A DNA stretch of 57,926 nt from Rhodobacteraceae bacterium 63075 (GCA_003417655.1 QVMW01000018.1:1-57926); one strand, 5' to 3'; shown: positions 47,304 through 56,600, counted from the stretch's first letter. Numbers and translations are program-made. Notes: a model not told the origin generated them from the letters alone.

Positions 47304-48389
47304 TCAGCCGTCCGGCCCGATATCCTCGCGCGCGACGGAAACGGTCTTGACGATGGCATAGGCCTCCACCCCCTCGGCCAGCGCGAGTGCACGCGCGGAA
47401 CGCCGTGTGATCCGGGCCTGGATTTCGCCCGCTGCCGTCTCGAGGCTGACGATCGCGCCCGGCCCCGTCCCGATCCGCAGGCGCCTGACCGTTCCCTTCA
47501 GGATGTTGAGCGCCGAGAGCCCCTGCGGCTCGGCGCGCGAGAGGATCACATCCTGCGCGGCAATGCGCAGACGCAGGGCCGCGCCGATCTGCTGGTCGAT
47601 CCGGGGCAGGAACAGCCTTGCGCCCCCTGCTTCCAGCTCGCTAAGCCCGTCCTCGTGCTGCGCGACGAGCCGGGCGTGGACAAGCGCGCCGACGCCCCGC
47701 ACCCCGCCGGGCATGATCGCCGGATCGGCCAGGACCTCCTCGCCCTGCCTGACCCCCGTCAGCTTGCCCTGCTCGAAGGTGAGAACCTGCGAGGCCAGCC
47801 GGCCAAGCTCGGAAACCGAATGGGTGACATAGAGAATGGGCATCTCCCGCGCATCGCGCAGACGCTCGAAATAGGGCAGAAGCTCCGCCTTGCGGGCCGG
47901 GTCGAGCGCCGCCAGCGGCTCGTCGGCAAGCAGAAGCCGTGGCCGCGCGAGCAGCGCCCGGCCAAGGGCAACGCGCCCTTGCTCGCCGCCCGAAAGCTTC
48001 GCGGGCCGGCGCTCCAGCAAATGCCCGATGCCGAGCATGTCGATGATCCGCCGCGCCGTCTCCTCGTCCGGCGCGCCGCGCTTGAAACGCCCGGAAAAGC
48101 GCAGGTTCTTCTCCACGCTCATATGCGGAAAGAGCCTTGGCTCCTGGAACACATAGCCGATCTGCCGTGCATGCGGCGGCACGTTCCGCTTGCCCGCTTC
48201 GAAAAGCGTCTCCTGCCCGAGCGCGATGCGCCCCGCATCCGGCGCTTCCAGCCCTGCAATGGCGCGGATGAGCGTCGTCTTGCCCGCACCTGACGGCCCG
48301 AAGACGACACTCAGCCCGTTCTTCGCCTCGAAGCTGGCTTTGAGCGTGAAATCGCCCTGCGCCTTGGTGATATCGACCTTCAGGCTCAT
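47304..48389 (-). CDS. modC: Molybdate ABC transporter, ATP-binding protein
   Basis: This 361-residue protein starts MSLKVDITKAQGDFTLKASF. Walker A is GPSGAGKT (~32-39), the signature is LSGGEQGRVALGRALL and Walker B is LLLADEP. The C-terminal ~90 residues (IAAQDVILSRAEPQGLSALN and onward) form a TOBE/Mop domain typical of ModC. The ATG overlaps the modB stop (ATGA). It energises molybdate import for molybdenum cofactor enzymes. No modE or Mo-box was recognised. Confidence 0.95.
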   Translation of the reverse strand: MSLKVDITKAQGDFTLKASFEAKNGLSVVFGPSGAGKTTLIRAIAGLEAPDAGRIALGQETLFEAGKRNVPPHARQIGYVFQEPRLFPHMSVEKNLRFSGRFKRGAPDEETARRIIDMLGIGHLLERRPAKLSGGEQGRVALGRALLARPRLLLADEPLAALDPARKAELLPYFERLRDAREMPILYVTHSVSELGRLASQVLTFEQGKLTGVRQGEEVLADPAIMPGGVRGVGALVHARLVAQHEDGLSELEAGGARLFLPRIDQQIGAALRLRIAAQDVILSRAEPQGLSALNILKGTVRRLRIGTGPGAIVSLETAAGEIQARITRRSARALALAEGVEAYAIVKTVSVAREDIGPDG

Positions 48390-49078
48390 GCGCCCGACAC
48401 CCGGCGTGCCATCCGGCGCGCGAGCCATTCCGAAGCGAAGAGCGCGCCCATGGCGATGACCACGGCGATCAGCACCAGCCTCAGCGCCGCGTTCTCACCC
48501 CCCGGAACCTGAAGGAAATCATGAACCGCCAAAGGCAAGGTTTGGGTTTCTCCGGGAATGTTCGACACGAAGGTGATCGTCGCACCGAACTCTCCCATCG
48601 CCTTGGCGAAGCCGAGCACCGCCCCCGCCAGAACACCGGGCAAGGCCATTGGCAATGTTACCGTGACAAACTGCATTCGCCGCGATGCACCGAGCGTCGC
48701 CGCAGCCTCTTCCAGCTTCGGATCGACCGCCTCGATGCTCAGCCGTATGGCGCGCACGACCAGCGGAAAGGCCATGACCGCCGCGGCCAGGACGGCCCCC
48801 GTCCAGCGAAAGGCGATGGGCATGCCGAGCGCATCCAGAACGCGCCCCGCCGGGCCCTGTGCGCCGAACGCCATGAGCAGCAGGTAGCCCGTCACGACGG
48901 GCGGCAGCACCAGCGGCAGATGCACGAGGCCGTTGAGCAGCCCGTGACCGGGAAAGGACTTGCGCGCCAGCACATGGGCCACCCAGGTCGCGAGCGGCAG
49001 GCTCAGGAGCGTCGCCCAGAAGGCCACTTTCAGCGAGAGCAGGACCGCCTGCCATTCTTCCGGGCCAAGCCAGCTCAT
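48386..49078 (-). CDS. modB: Molybdate ABC transporter, permease
   Basis: This 230-residue protein with five to six membrane segments starts MSWLGPEEWQAVLLSLKVAF. The EAA-type loop AATLGASRRMQFVTVTLPMA and the ModB-typical GEFGATITFVSNIPGETQTL segment are present. It overlaps modA and modC by 4 bp each, giving tight stoichiometric coupling. It forms the membrane channel for molybdate. Confidence 0.95.
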   Translation of the reverse strand: MSWLGPEEWQAVLLSLKVAFWATLLSLPLATWVAHVLARKSFPGHGLLNGLVHLPLVLPPVVTGYLLLMAFGAQGPAGRVLDALGMPIAFRWTGAVLAAAVMAFPLVVRAIRLSIEAVDPKLEEAAATLGASRRMQFVTVTLPMALPGVLAGAVLGFAKAMGEFGATITFVSNIPGETQTLPLAVHDFLQVPGGENAALRLVLIAVVIAMGALFASEWLARRMARRVSGA

Positions 49079-49869
49079 TTTCCCGGCTCCGCCAGCAGGC
49101 CGAAGCCCTGCGCCTCGAAAATTTCGGCAGCAGCCCTGCCTGTCAGGAAGTCCATGAACCTCCCCGCACCGTCGCCGCTGCCCGCGATCCGCGCGGCAGG
49201 GTAGATGATCGGCTCGTGCGCCTCGGGCGGAACCGGGCTGACGATATCGACGCGCGGCTCGGCCAGCGCATCGGTGCGGTAGACCAGCCCGAACTGCGCC
49301 TCGCCCCGTGCCACGAGCGCGAGCGCCGCGCGCACATTGTCGGTCTGGGCGACACGCGCGGCGACCTGCTCCCAGAGACCGAGATGTTCGAGGGCCTCGC
49401 GGGCATAGATCCCCGCTGGAACGGCCTCCACCAGCCCCATGGCAATGTATCCCGCGCCCTCCGCGAGTGTCTCCAGCGGGGCCGCTTGGGCAGGAGCCGG
49501 CGCGATCAGAACGAGCGTGTTCTCCAGAAGGTCGCGCCGCGTGCCCGCGTGCAGCCGCCCCTGCGCCTCCACCGCGTCCATCCAGGCCACATTGGCCGAC
49601 AGGAACACATCTGCGGGCGCGCCTTGCGATATCTGCCGCGCGAGCGCCGAGGAGCCGGCATAGACAAGCACGAGCTCATCGCCGCTCTGCGCCTCGAAAG
49701 GGGCCTCCAGCGCGTCCAGTGCCGTCTTGAGGCTGGCGGCGGCGAAGACGGTGACACGCTCGGCGCTCAGGCTCGCGGCAGAGCCGAGCCACAGGCAGGC
49801 CGCCGCCAGCAAGGCGCGGCGCAGGGTTTGCCACAGGGCTGCACAAGAAGATCGCCATGAAGTCATCAT
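49075..49869 (-). CDS. modA: Molybdate-binding periplasmic protein
   Basis: This 264-residue protein has an N-terminal signal sequence (ALLAAACLWLGSAASLSAER). Family motifs follow: VFAAASLKTALDAL and YAGSSALARQISQGAPADVF are the oxyanion-binding segments of ModA. The first two codons are both ATG (49869 and 49866); either could start. It is the first gene of modABC and lies 124 bp downstream of the ornithine-cyclodeaminase-like gene on the same strand. Confidence 0.94.
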   Translation of the reverse strand: MMTSWRSSCAALWQTLRRALLAAACLWLGSAASLSAERVTVFAAASLKTALDALEAPFEAQSGDELVLVYAGSSALARQISQGAPADVFLSANVAWMDAVEAQGRLHAGTRRDLLENTLVLIAPAPAQAAPLETLAEGAGYIAMGLVEAVPAGIYAREALEHLGLWEQVAARVAQTDNVRAALALVARGEAQFGLVYRTDALAEPRVDIVSPVPPEAHEPIIYPAARIAGSGDGAGRFMDFLTGRAAAEIFEAQGFGLLAEPGK

Positions 49870-49993
49870 CCGCCAAGAATTACGCAGAACCCCGGCACCA
49901 TGGCAAGCGCCGCTGAAGGCCGGGGGCCGAACGCGGACGTGACACGATGTCCTCGCGGTGCCCGAGGGGAGAGGGCTGGCAAGACGCCCGGGC

Positions 49994-50983
49994 TCAGGAC
50001 AGGATTTTCGTTCCCGCCTCGCCGATCACCTGCATGACATGCGTGGCAATGGCCGTATCCTGCGCGCCCGTGCCCGTGAGATCGCAGATCGTCACATCGC
50101 TTTCGCTGCGCCGCGCCGGCGCCTTGCCGGTGATGACCTCGCCAAGCTCGGCGGGTATCGTCCCGTCCCGCCATTCCCCTGCCGCCAGGGCCGCTTCCAG
50201 CTCGCCCGAGCCGATCACCTGGCCGGCGCGGTCGGCCACGTAGAGATCGGCCGCGGCGATGGCCTTAGGGGCGATCTCGTTCTTGCCCGGCTGGTCCGAG
50301 CCCATCGCCGTGACATGCAGCCCTTCGTGCAGCCATTCGGCCTTGAGCACGGGGGCGCGCGCGGCGGTCGTCGTCACGACGAGCTGGCTCTGGGCCACGA
50401 GCTCGCCGGCTTCGGTCATCACTTCGGCTTCGATCCCGAGGCTTTCCGCAAGGTCGGCAGCGCATCTCGCCGCCTTCTGCGCATCCCGCCCCCAGACAAG
50501 AAGCCGCTCGAAGGGGCGCACCAGATGCGCGGCCCGCATTTGCAGCCGCGCCTGCGCGCCCGTGCCGATCACGCCCGCCGTGCGCACCGTTTCAGGCGCA
50601 AGGTATTTGGCCGCCACGGCCCCTGCCGCCGCCGTGCGCAGATCCGTCAGGTAGCCATTGTCGAGCAGCACCGCATCGACCAGGCCGGTCCTGGCCGAGA
50701 AGAGCATCATCAGCCCGTTGAGGCTCGGCAGCCCCAGCTTGGGGTTGTCGAAGAACCCGGGGCTGACCTTGATCGCGAAGCTCTCGAACCCCTCGATATA
50801 GGCGGTTTTCACATCCACCTCGCCATTGGCCGCGTCCAGCTCCATCGACAGGATCGGCGGCATGATGACCCGCCCCTCGCCCAGCGCCACGAAGGCGCGC
50901 TCGACCACATCGACGACGCCCGGCCCGAGCTGCACCGCGCGGCGCAGCTCGGCTTCGGTCACGATACGTATTTCATGGCTCAT
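49994..50983 (-). CDS. Ornithine cyclodeaminase/mu-crystallin family protein (EutC-like)
   Basis: This 329-residue protein starts MSHEIRIVTEAELRRAVQLG. The NAD-binding TAGVIGTGAQARLQMRAAHL lies near residue 130. Substrate-side segments such as FAIKVSPGFFDNPKLGLPSL are like those of the ornithine cyclodeaminase family and of EutC from ectoine utilisation. Family members deaminate and cyclise ornithine to proline or reduce ketimines. It overlaps the EutB-like gene by 11 bp. No eutA, eutD or eutE is nearby, so an ectoine role is doubtful. Confidence 0.85.
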   Translation of the reverse strand: MSHEIRIVTEAELRRAVQLGPGVVDVVERAFVALGEGRVIMPPILSMELDAANGEVDVKTAYIEGFESFAIKVSPGFFDNPKLGLPSLNGLMMLFSARTGLVDAVLLDNGYLTDLRTAAAGAVAAKYLAPETVRTAGVIGTGAQARLQMRAAHLVRPFERLLVWGRDAQKAARCAADLAESLGIEAEVMTEAGELVAQSQLVVTTTAARAPVLKAEWLHEGLHVTAMGSDQPGKNEIAPKAIAAADLYVADRAGQVIGSGELEAALAAGEWRDGTIPAELGEVITGKAPARRSESDVTICDLTGTGAQDTAIATHVMQVIGEAGTKILS

Positions 50984-51980
50984 AGGTTTGCCCCCTGATC
51001 GTCTTGTCGCCGAGCGTGACGGGCTCACCGGCCATGATCCGGTGAAAGAGGTGCATGTCGAGGTTCCGCCCCGTCACGATGGTTGCGACGGGGCCGCCCG
51101 GCTTCGGCAGCTTGCCCGTCAGCGTCGCCGCCAGCCCGACAACGCTGCCGCCCTCCGCCACCAGCCTGTCCTCGTAGAACAGGACCTGCATGGCGTGGTA
51201 GATCTCTTCCTCGGTCACGAGGACTGTCCCGTCGAGAAACTCGCGGCAGATCGGATAGCTCAGCCGGTTGTTCATGCCGATCCCGCCGCCGAGACTGTCG
51301 GCAAGGCTGGGAAGCTCCTCGACATCCACGGGATGGCCCGCGCGCAGGCTTTCATGCATGGCCGCGCCCCGGTCCATCGTGATGCCGTAAATCTTGACCT
51401 CGGGCTTGAGCGCCTTGGCCGCGACGGCAACGCCCGCGGCAAGACCGCCGCCCGACAGCGGCACGTAGATCGCCTCCAGCTCCGGCGCGGCGCGCATGAT
51501 CTCGAGCCCGATCGTCCCCTGCCCTGCTATGACATGCGCGTCATCGAAGGGCGAGATTTCCACGAGTCCTTCAGCCTCCACGAGCCGCTGGCTCTCGGCC
51601 AGCGCGTCGTCCTGGCTGCGGCCCACGATCTTGACCTCCGCGCCCAGCGCCCTGATCCCGTCGACCTTGGCTTGCGGGACCAGCTCGGACATGCAGATCA
51701 CCGCGCGAATCCCCCGCGCCGCCGCGGCAAAGGCCACACCGCGCCCGTGATTGCCCGTCGAGCAGCAGGTCACGCCCTGCGCGCCCTCGGGCAGGTTCAT
51801 GACGGCGTTCATCGCGCCGCGCAGCTTGAAGGCCCCGATGGGCTGCATCATCTCCAGCTTGAGATGAAACGGCACACCCGCTGCCTCGGTCATGAAGGGC
51901 GAGGGGACGAGCGGCGTGGCATCCGCCTTGCCTTTCAAACGCGCCGCCGCGGCTTCGATATCGCTCAGATGAAGTGTCAT
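50973..51980 (-). CDS. Threonine dehydratase-like PLP enzyme (EutB-like)
   Basis: This 335-residue fold-II PLP enzyme starts MTLHLSDIEAAAARLKGKAD, with GGGAGGCGAC before the ATG. The PLP lysine is in GAFKLRGA (~residue 53), STGNHGRG binds the cofactor carboxylate side and SGGGLAAGVA binds the phosphate. It could be a threonine/serine dehydratase, racemase or EutB. It is divergent from the amino-acid ABC transporter across 214 bp and coupled to the EutC-like gene, pointing to catabolism of an imported amino compound. Confidence 0.85.
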   Translation of the reverse strand: MTLHLSDIEAAAARLKGKADATPLVPSPFMTEAAGVPFHLKLEMMQPIGAFKLRGAMNAVMNLPEGAQGVTCCSTGNHGRGVAFAAAARGIRAVICMSELVPQAKVDGIRALGAEVKIVGRSQDDALAESQRLVEAEGLVEISPFDDAHVIAGQGTIGLEIMRAAPELEAIYVPLSGGGLAAGVAVAAKALKPEVKIYGITMDRGAAMHESLRAGHPVDVEELPSLADSLGGGIGMNNRLSYPICREFLDGTVLVTEEEIYHAMQVLFYEDRLVAEGGSVVGLAATLTGKLPKPGGPVATIVTGRNLDMHLFHRIMAGEPVTLGDKTIRGQTYEP

Positions 51981-52194
51981 GTCGCCTCCCGTTCGCCCAT
52001 AAAAACCACACCCCGCCGCGTCTGTCAGCCCGCTTCGGGGCGTTCAACAGAGTGTTTTCAGGCTGGCGCACCGCCCCTGCGCTGCCCCTGCGTAAAGGAA
52101 AAAGTGTTTGCCATTCGTGGTCAAAGCCATAGTCTTTGCCTGTTGCGACACCGGATTCCTTTCGGCGCGTGACAACAGGGACAAGACAAATAAC

Positions 52195-52983
52195 ATGACC
52201 GAACAAGCCAGGCAGGACGGCTCAGCGGCAACGCTCGAAGTCGAGGACCTGCACAAATCATTCGGAGACCTCGAAGTGCTCAAGGGCGTGTCGATGACCG
52301 CTCACAAGGGCGATGTCGTCTCCATCGTCGGCTCGTCGGGCTCGGGCAAGAGCACTTTCCTGCGCTGTATCAACCTGCTGGAGCTGCCCACATCGGGCAC
52401 GATCCGCCTCAGCGGCGAGGAGGCCAAGTTCAAGCAGACGCGCAATGGCCGCGTGCCCGCCGACAAGAAGCAGGTCGCGCGGTTGCGCTCACAGCTCGGC
52501 ATGGTCTTCCAGAGCTTCAACCTCTGGCAGCACATGACCGTCATTCAGAACGTGATGGAGGGCCAGGTGCAGGTCCTCAAGGTGCCCAAAGCCGAGGCGC
52601 GCGAGCGGGCCGAGCGCATCCTCGAACGCGTCGGCCTCTATGACAAGCGCGAGCAATACCCGGCCTTCCTGTCGGGCGGCCAGCAGCAGCGCGCCGCCAT
52701 CGCCCGCGCCGTGGCCATGGAGCCCGAGGTCATGCTCTTCGACGAGCCCACCTCGGCGCTCGACCCGGAGCTTGTCGGCGAGGTGCTCAAGGTCATACGC
52801 GGGCTGGCCGAAGAGGGGCGCACGATGATCCTCGTGACCCACGAGATGCGCTTTGCCCGCGATGTATCCTCCGAAGTCGTCTACCTGCATGAAGGCCGCG
52901 TCGAAGAGCGCGGCGCGCCGGCAGACATCTTCACAAATCCGTCGAGCGCGCGCTTCGCCGCGTTCATTCAATCCACCCACTAA
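52195..52983 (+). CDS. Polar amino acid ABC transporter, ATP-binding protein
   Basis: With the ATG at 52195 (MTEQARQDGSAATLEVEDLH) the protein is 262 residues. Walker A GSSGSGKST (~43), the GlnQ/HisP-type FQSFNLWQHMTV Q-loop, LSGGQQQRAAIARA and Walker B VMLFDEPTSALDPE are all present. The FNLWxHMT segment is typical of HisP-like basic-amino-acid transporters. First gene of a five-gene plus-strand operon; an upstream ATG at 52108 is rejected for lack of RBS. Confidence 0.93.
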   Translation: MTEQARQDGSAATLEVEDLHKSFGDLEVLKGVSMTAHKGDVVSIVGSSGSGKSTFLRCINLLELPTSGTIRLSGEEAKFKQTRNGRVPADKKQVARLRSQLGMVFQSFNLWQHMTVIQNVMEGQVQVLKVPKAEARERAERILERVGLYDKREQYPAFLSGGQQQRAAIARAVAMEPEVMLFDEPTSALDPELVGEVLKVIRGLAEEGRTMILVTHEMRFARDVSSEVVYLHEGRVEERGAPADIFTNPSSARFAAFIQSTH

Positions 52984-53005
52984 CCAGAACCAACGGGAGA
53001 ACAAC

Positions 53006-53755
53006 ATGACACTCAAGGCAATCCTCGGAACCGTCGCCGCAGCCGCGATCAGCGCGACTGCCGCCAGCGCGGAAATCAAGATCGGCTTCGCCGCCGAAGC
53101 CTACCCGCCCTTCACGACCAAGAACGCCGCCGGCGAATGGGAGGGCTGGGAAGTCGAGATCAAGGACGCGCTCTGCGCCGCGATCGAGGACGACTGCACC
53201 GTCGTCGAAGTGGCCTGGGACGGGATCATCCCGGCGCTGACCTCCGGCAAGATCGACGCGATCATCGCCTCCATGTCGATCACCGAAGAGCGCATGCAGA
53301 CGATCAATTTCTCGGACAAGTACTACAATACGCCTGCCGTGCTCGTCGCTCCGGAATCGATGGAGATCGACACGGGCGACATGAGCGGCAAGATCGTCGG
53401 CGTTCAGGTCTCCACGATTCACCAGAACTATGCCGAAAAGCACTTCGACGGCGCGGACATCAAGACCTACGCCACCTTCGATGAGCACAATGCCGACCTC
53501 TCGGCAGGCCGTGTCGATGCGGTCGTCGGTGACAGTCTCGCCTTCTCGGACTACCTGGAGTCTGCGCCCGGCATGGAAGTCAAGGCCGAGCTGAGCGACG
53601 AGGAAGTCTTCGGCCCCGGCGTGGGCGTCGGCCTGCGCAAGGAAGACACCGAGCTGGCCGAGACATTCAACGCGGCGATCAAGCAGATCCGCGAAGACGG
53701 CACTTATGACGAGATCTCGGCGAAGTATTTCGACTTCGACATCTACGGCGGCTGA
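53006..53755 (+). CDS. Periplasmic amino-acid-binding protein (ArgT/HisJ-like)
   Basis: This 249-residue protein starts MTLKAILGTVAAAAISATAA, a signal peptide cleaved after ASA. IKIGFAAEAYPPFTTKNAAG, WEVEIKDALCAAIEDDCTVV and DAIIASMSITEERMQTINFS are hallmarks of family-3 solute-binding proteins, closest in style to lysine/arginine/ornithine/histidine binders. GGGAG precedes the ATG. The exact ligand is unknown; the neighbouring dimethylargininase suggests arginine or methylarginines. Confidence 0.92.
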   Translation: MTLKAILGTVAAAAISATAASAEIKIGFAAEAYPPFTTKNAAGEWEGWEVEIKDALCAAIEDDCTVVEVAWDGIIPALTSGKIDAIIASMSITEERMQTINFSDKYYNTPAVLVAPESMEIDTGDMSGKIVGVQVSTIHQNYAEKHFDGADIKTYATFDEHNADLSAGRVDAVVGDSLAFSDYLESAPGMEVKAELSDEEVFGPGVGVGLRKEDTELAETFNAAIKQIREDGTYDEISAKYFDFDIYGG

Positions 53756-53810
53756 TCCGCTTTCCGTGCGCGCCCTCCCGCGGGGGCGCGCACAGCTCTG
53801 AAAGGCCCCC

Positions 53811-54524
53811 ATGGAAAACGCGCTCGAACTCTTGGCACTGTCACCGCCCGGCTGGGGCGGCAATCTGCTGCGCGGTCTGTGGAACACCTTTCTCATCGCC
53901 TTCGGCGCCTATATTCTCGGCCTCGCGCTCGGCCTTTTCGGCGCCTTCGGCAAGATCTATGGCGGCCCCGTGCTGCGCGGCGTGCTGACCACCTACACCA
54001 CCCTCATCCGCGCCATCCCCGAGCTGGTGCTGATCTTGCTGCTCTACTATCTCGGCACCGATCTTCTCAACATCGCGCTCACCTCCATGGGGTTCGAGCG
54101 CATGGACATCTCCGGCCTCTGGGCGGGCATCTACGTGATCGGCTTCGTCCAGGGCGCCTACAGCACCGAAGTGCTGCGCGGCGCGTTCCATGCCGTCCCC
54201 TATGGCCAGATCGAGGCCGCGCGCGCCATCGGCATGTCGAGCTTCAAGGCGCATACCCGCGTCATCCTGCCCGCGATGATCCCCTTCGCGCTGCCGGGGC
54301 TGGCCAATCTCTGGCTCATCGCCACGAAGGAAACCGCGCTGCTGGCCGTTGTCGGCTTCTCCGAGCTCGCCCTGCTGACCAAGCAGGCGGCAGGCGCGAC
54401 CAAGGCCTATTTCCTCTTCTACGTGGCCGCCGCCGTGCTCTACCTGATGCTCTCGCTCACGTCGCAGGGCCTCTTCAGCCTGATCGAGCGATATTATCGC
54501 CGCGGTCAGCCGCAGCAGGGGTGA
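53811..54524 (+). CDS. Amino acid ABC transporter permease (HisQ-like)
   Basis: This 237-residue protein has about five membrane helices. RGVLTTYTTLIRAIPELVLI and the EAA loop EAARAIGMSSFKAHTRVILP are characteristic of polar-amino-acid permeases. It forms a heterodimer with the next gene product. It lies 55 bp after the binding-protein gene. Confidence 0.92.
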   Translation: MENALELLALSPPGWGGNLLRGLWNTFLIAFGAYILGLALGLFGAFGKIYGGPVLRGVLTTYTTLIRAIPELVLILLLYYLGTDLLNIALTSMGFERMDISGLWAGIYVIGFVQGAYSTEVLRGAFHAVPYGQIEAARAIGMSSFKAHTRVILPAMIPFALPGLANLWLIATKETALLAVVGFSELALLTKQAAGATKAYFLFYVAAAVLYLMLSLTSQGLFSLIERYYRRGQPQQG

Positions 54525-54528
54525 CGTG

Positions 54529-55224
54529 ATGGACTGGTCCTGGCTCCCCGAATACCTGCCCCGCTTCGGCGAAGGTCTCTGGCTCACGATCCAGCTTCTG
54601 GTCTATGCCATCGTCATCGGCATGACGCTGGCCATTCCCATCGGCCTTGCGCAGGTCACCGGCCCGCGCCCGCTGGCCTGGCTCGCCAAGGCCTTCTGCA
54701 CGGTGATCCGCGGCACCCCCCTTCTGATCCAGCTCTGGCTGATCTATTACGGCGTGGGCAGCCTCTTCCCCTCGATCCCGGGCATCCGCGAGAGCTTCCT
54801 CTGGCCGGTCCTGCGGGACGCCTTCCCCTATGCCGTGCTCGCCTTCTCGCTCAGCGTGGCGGGCTATGAAGGCGAGATCCTGCGCGGCGCCTTCCGCGGC
54901 GTGCCCAAGGGCGAGCTGGAAGCCGCCCGCGCCGTCGGCATGAGCCGTTTCCAGGTCCTGCGCCGCGTCTGGCTTCCCCGCGCCTTGCAGAACAGCTTCC
55001 CGACGCTCACGGGCGAGTTCATCCTCACGCTCAAGGCCACGCCGCTCGCTGCGACGATCACGATCTTCGAGGTCTACGGCGTCGGCTCCATCGTCCGGCA
55101 GGAGACCTACAAGATCTACGAGCCGCTGCTCTTCGTCGCGGCGATCTACCTGTGTCTGGCGGGAATCCTCGTGCTCGGTTTCCGCTATCTCGAAAACCGT
55201 ATCCCGCAACCCTCCCGCAGTTGA
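54529..55224 (+). CDS. Amino acid ABC transporter permease (HisM-like)
   Basis: This 231-residue protein starts MDWSWLPEYLPRFGEGLWLT at the ATG 54529, with AGGGG 7 nt upstream; a GTG at 54526 is an alternative. The EAA loop is EAARAVGMSRFQVLRRVWLP, and FCTVIRGTPLLIQLWLIYYG is the family signature. It is the second channel subunit. The dimethylargininase gene follows after 7 bp. Confidence 0.92.
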   Translation: MDWSWLPEYLPRFGEGLWLTIQLLVYAIVIGMTLAIPIGLAQVTGPRPLAWLAKAFCTVIRGTPLLIQLWLIYYGVGSLFPSIPGIRESFLWPVLRDAFPYAVLAFSLSVAGYEGEILRGAFRGVPKGELEAARAVGMSRFQVLRRVWLPRALQNSFPTLTGEFILTLKATPLAATITIFEVYGVGSIVRQETYKIYEPLLFVAAIYLCLAGILVLGFRYLENRIPQPSRS

Positions 55225-55231
55225 GGCCCAT

Positions 55232-56032
55232 ATGTCCGGCAAGTCCTACAGGTTCACACATGCCATCTCCCGCCGCCCCGCCGCCTCCATCACCGATGGG
55301 CTGCGCGCGGTCGACACCGGCGCGCCCGACCTGGCGCTCTTCGAGCAGCACCATGCCGACTATGTCGCCGCGCTGCGCAGCACCGGGGCCGAGGTCACGG
55401 TGCTGGACCCGCTCGAGGACTACCCCGATTCCGTCTTCGTCGAGGACGCGGCACTCTGCCTGCCCGAAGGCGCCGTCGTGATGCGCCCCGGCGCGCCTTC
55501 GCGCCTCGGGGAGGCCGCCGAAATGGCCCCCGTCCTCGCCCGTTTCTACGACGATATCCGCACCATCACCGATCCGCATTACATCGAGGGCGGGGATATC
55601 CTGACCACCGAAAAGGAAATCCTCGTCGGCACTTCGGACCGCACCACATCCGGCGGGATCGACGCCCTGCGCGCCGCTGTCGCGGACTGGGGCTACACCG
55701 TCCGCGAAGTGGCCACGCCCCCCGGCGTTCTGCATTTCAAGACCGATTGTTCCCTGCTGGACGAAGAAACCATCCTCGCCACCGAGCGGTTCGACGCCTC
55801 GGGCTGCTTTGCGGGCTACCGCGTGATCCATACCGCCGCGGGCGAGGAGGCCGCCGCCAACACGATTCGCTTCAACGAGCTGGTCATCATGCCCGCCGGC
55901 TTCCCGCGCACGGCCGAAACGCTGGACAAGGCGGGCTATGCCGTCCGCGAAGTGGGCAACAGCGAGGCTGCCAAGCTCGATGGCGGCATGTCCTGCCTCA
56001 GCCTGCGCTTCAGCCCTCCGGCTCGGGGCTGA
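55232..56032 (+). CDS. Dimethylarginine dimethylaminohydrolase (amidinotransferase superfamily)
   Basis: This 266-residue protein starts MSGKSYRFTHAISRRPAASI. The guanidino-modifying-enzyme residues are present: an acidic FVEDAALC segment, the EGGDILTT motif, catalytic His in VLHFKTDCSLLD (~residue 170) and catalytic Cys in GGMSCLSLRF near the C-terminus. DDAH converts mono- or dimethylarginine to citrulline plus methylamine or dimethylamine. It is co-directional with and 7 bp behind the amino-acid permease, so its substrate is probably what the transporter imports. Arginine deiminase is less likely at this length. Confidence 0.88.
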   Translation: MSGKSYRFTHAISRRPAASITDGLRAVDTGAPDLALFEQHHADYVAALRSTGAEVTVLDPLEDYPDSVFVEDAALCLPEGAVVMRPGAPSRLGEAAEMAPVLARFYDDIRTITDPHYIEGGDILTTEKEILVGTSDRTTSGGIDALRAAVADWGYTVREVATPPGVLHFKTDCSLLDEETILATERFDASGCFAGYRVIHTAAGEEAAANTIRFNELVIMPAGFPRTAETLDKAGYAVREVGNSEAAKLDGGMSCLSLRFSPPARG

Positions 56033-56519
56033 GCCAGCCCTCATAGGCCAGGAGCCGCCTGCCTGTCAGGGGCGCGCGCAGCTCGATGCTGAAACGGTAG
56101 GTCCCGTCCTCGCCCCATTCACGCGTGGTGACCTTCGGCCAGAGCGCACGGGGCAGCGGGATGTCGAAAGCACGCATGGCAAGCGGGCGCAGCACGAGGG
56201 CCCCTTCCTCGCAGACCGGCTCCGAGATCACCGTCATCGCGTTCATCCGCTCGGCAAGATGCGCGCCGCTCTGCGCGATCTCCGAGCGCAGCTCGCGGTC
56301 ATTGATCTGGCGCATCCAGATCGCCTTGCCGTCTTCCTCGCGCACGGCGAACCACAGCATCGCGTCCTTGGCGCTCGGCGGAAACCCGAGGAGCCGCGCC
56401 AGCGGCGCGGTATGAACGTCGATCCTGCCGCTCCTGATCCCCGAGCCGCGATGCAGGGCCTGCACCTCAGCATCGAGCTCTTCGAAAGCCGCTCCCATCA
56501 CCCGCTCGACAAGCTTCAT
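56010..56519 (-). CDS. DUF4166-type protein, unknown function
   Basis: This 169-residue protein starts MKLVERVMGAAFEELDAEVQ. The pattern ALHRGSGIRSGRIDVHTAPL followed by ARLLGFPP and a C-terminal RFSIELRAPLTGRRLLAYEG recalls proteins annotated as DUF4166, sometimes fused to saccharopine-dehydrogenase-like domains. The 3' end overlaps the 3' end of the dimethylargininase gene by 23 bp (convergent). The family name is from memory and the function is unknown. Confidence 0.6.
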   Translation of the reverse strand: MKLVERVMGAAFEELDAEVQALHRGSGIRSGRIDVHTAPLARLLGFPPSAKDAMLWFAVREEDGKAIWMRQINDRELRSEIAQSGAHLAERMNAMTVISEPVCEEGALVLRPLAMRAFDIPLPRALWPKVTTREWGEDGTYRFSIELRAPLTGRRLLAYEGWLSPEPEG

Positions 56520-56600
56520 GTGCTCCGCCCTTTCCGCACTGCCCTGAAAGTCACTGACCCAGAGCTATGCGGCGGCGCGCGTCATTTCAACGTGGAAAAA

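Noticed and set aside
49994..51980. Full ectoine degradation locus
   Set aside because: Only EutB/EutC-like genes are present; eutA, eutD, eutE and ectoine-type transport proteins were not found in the window.
52108..52194. Upstream start for the ABC ATPase
   Set aside because: The added residues are not family-like and there is no ribosome binding site.
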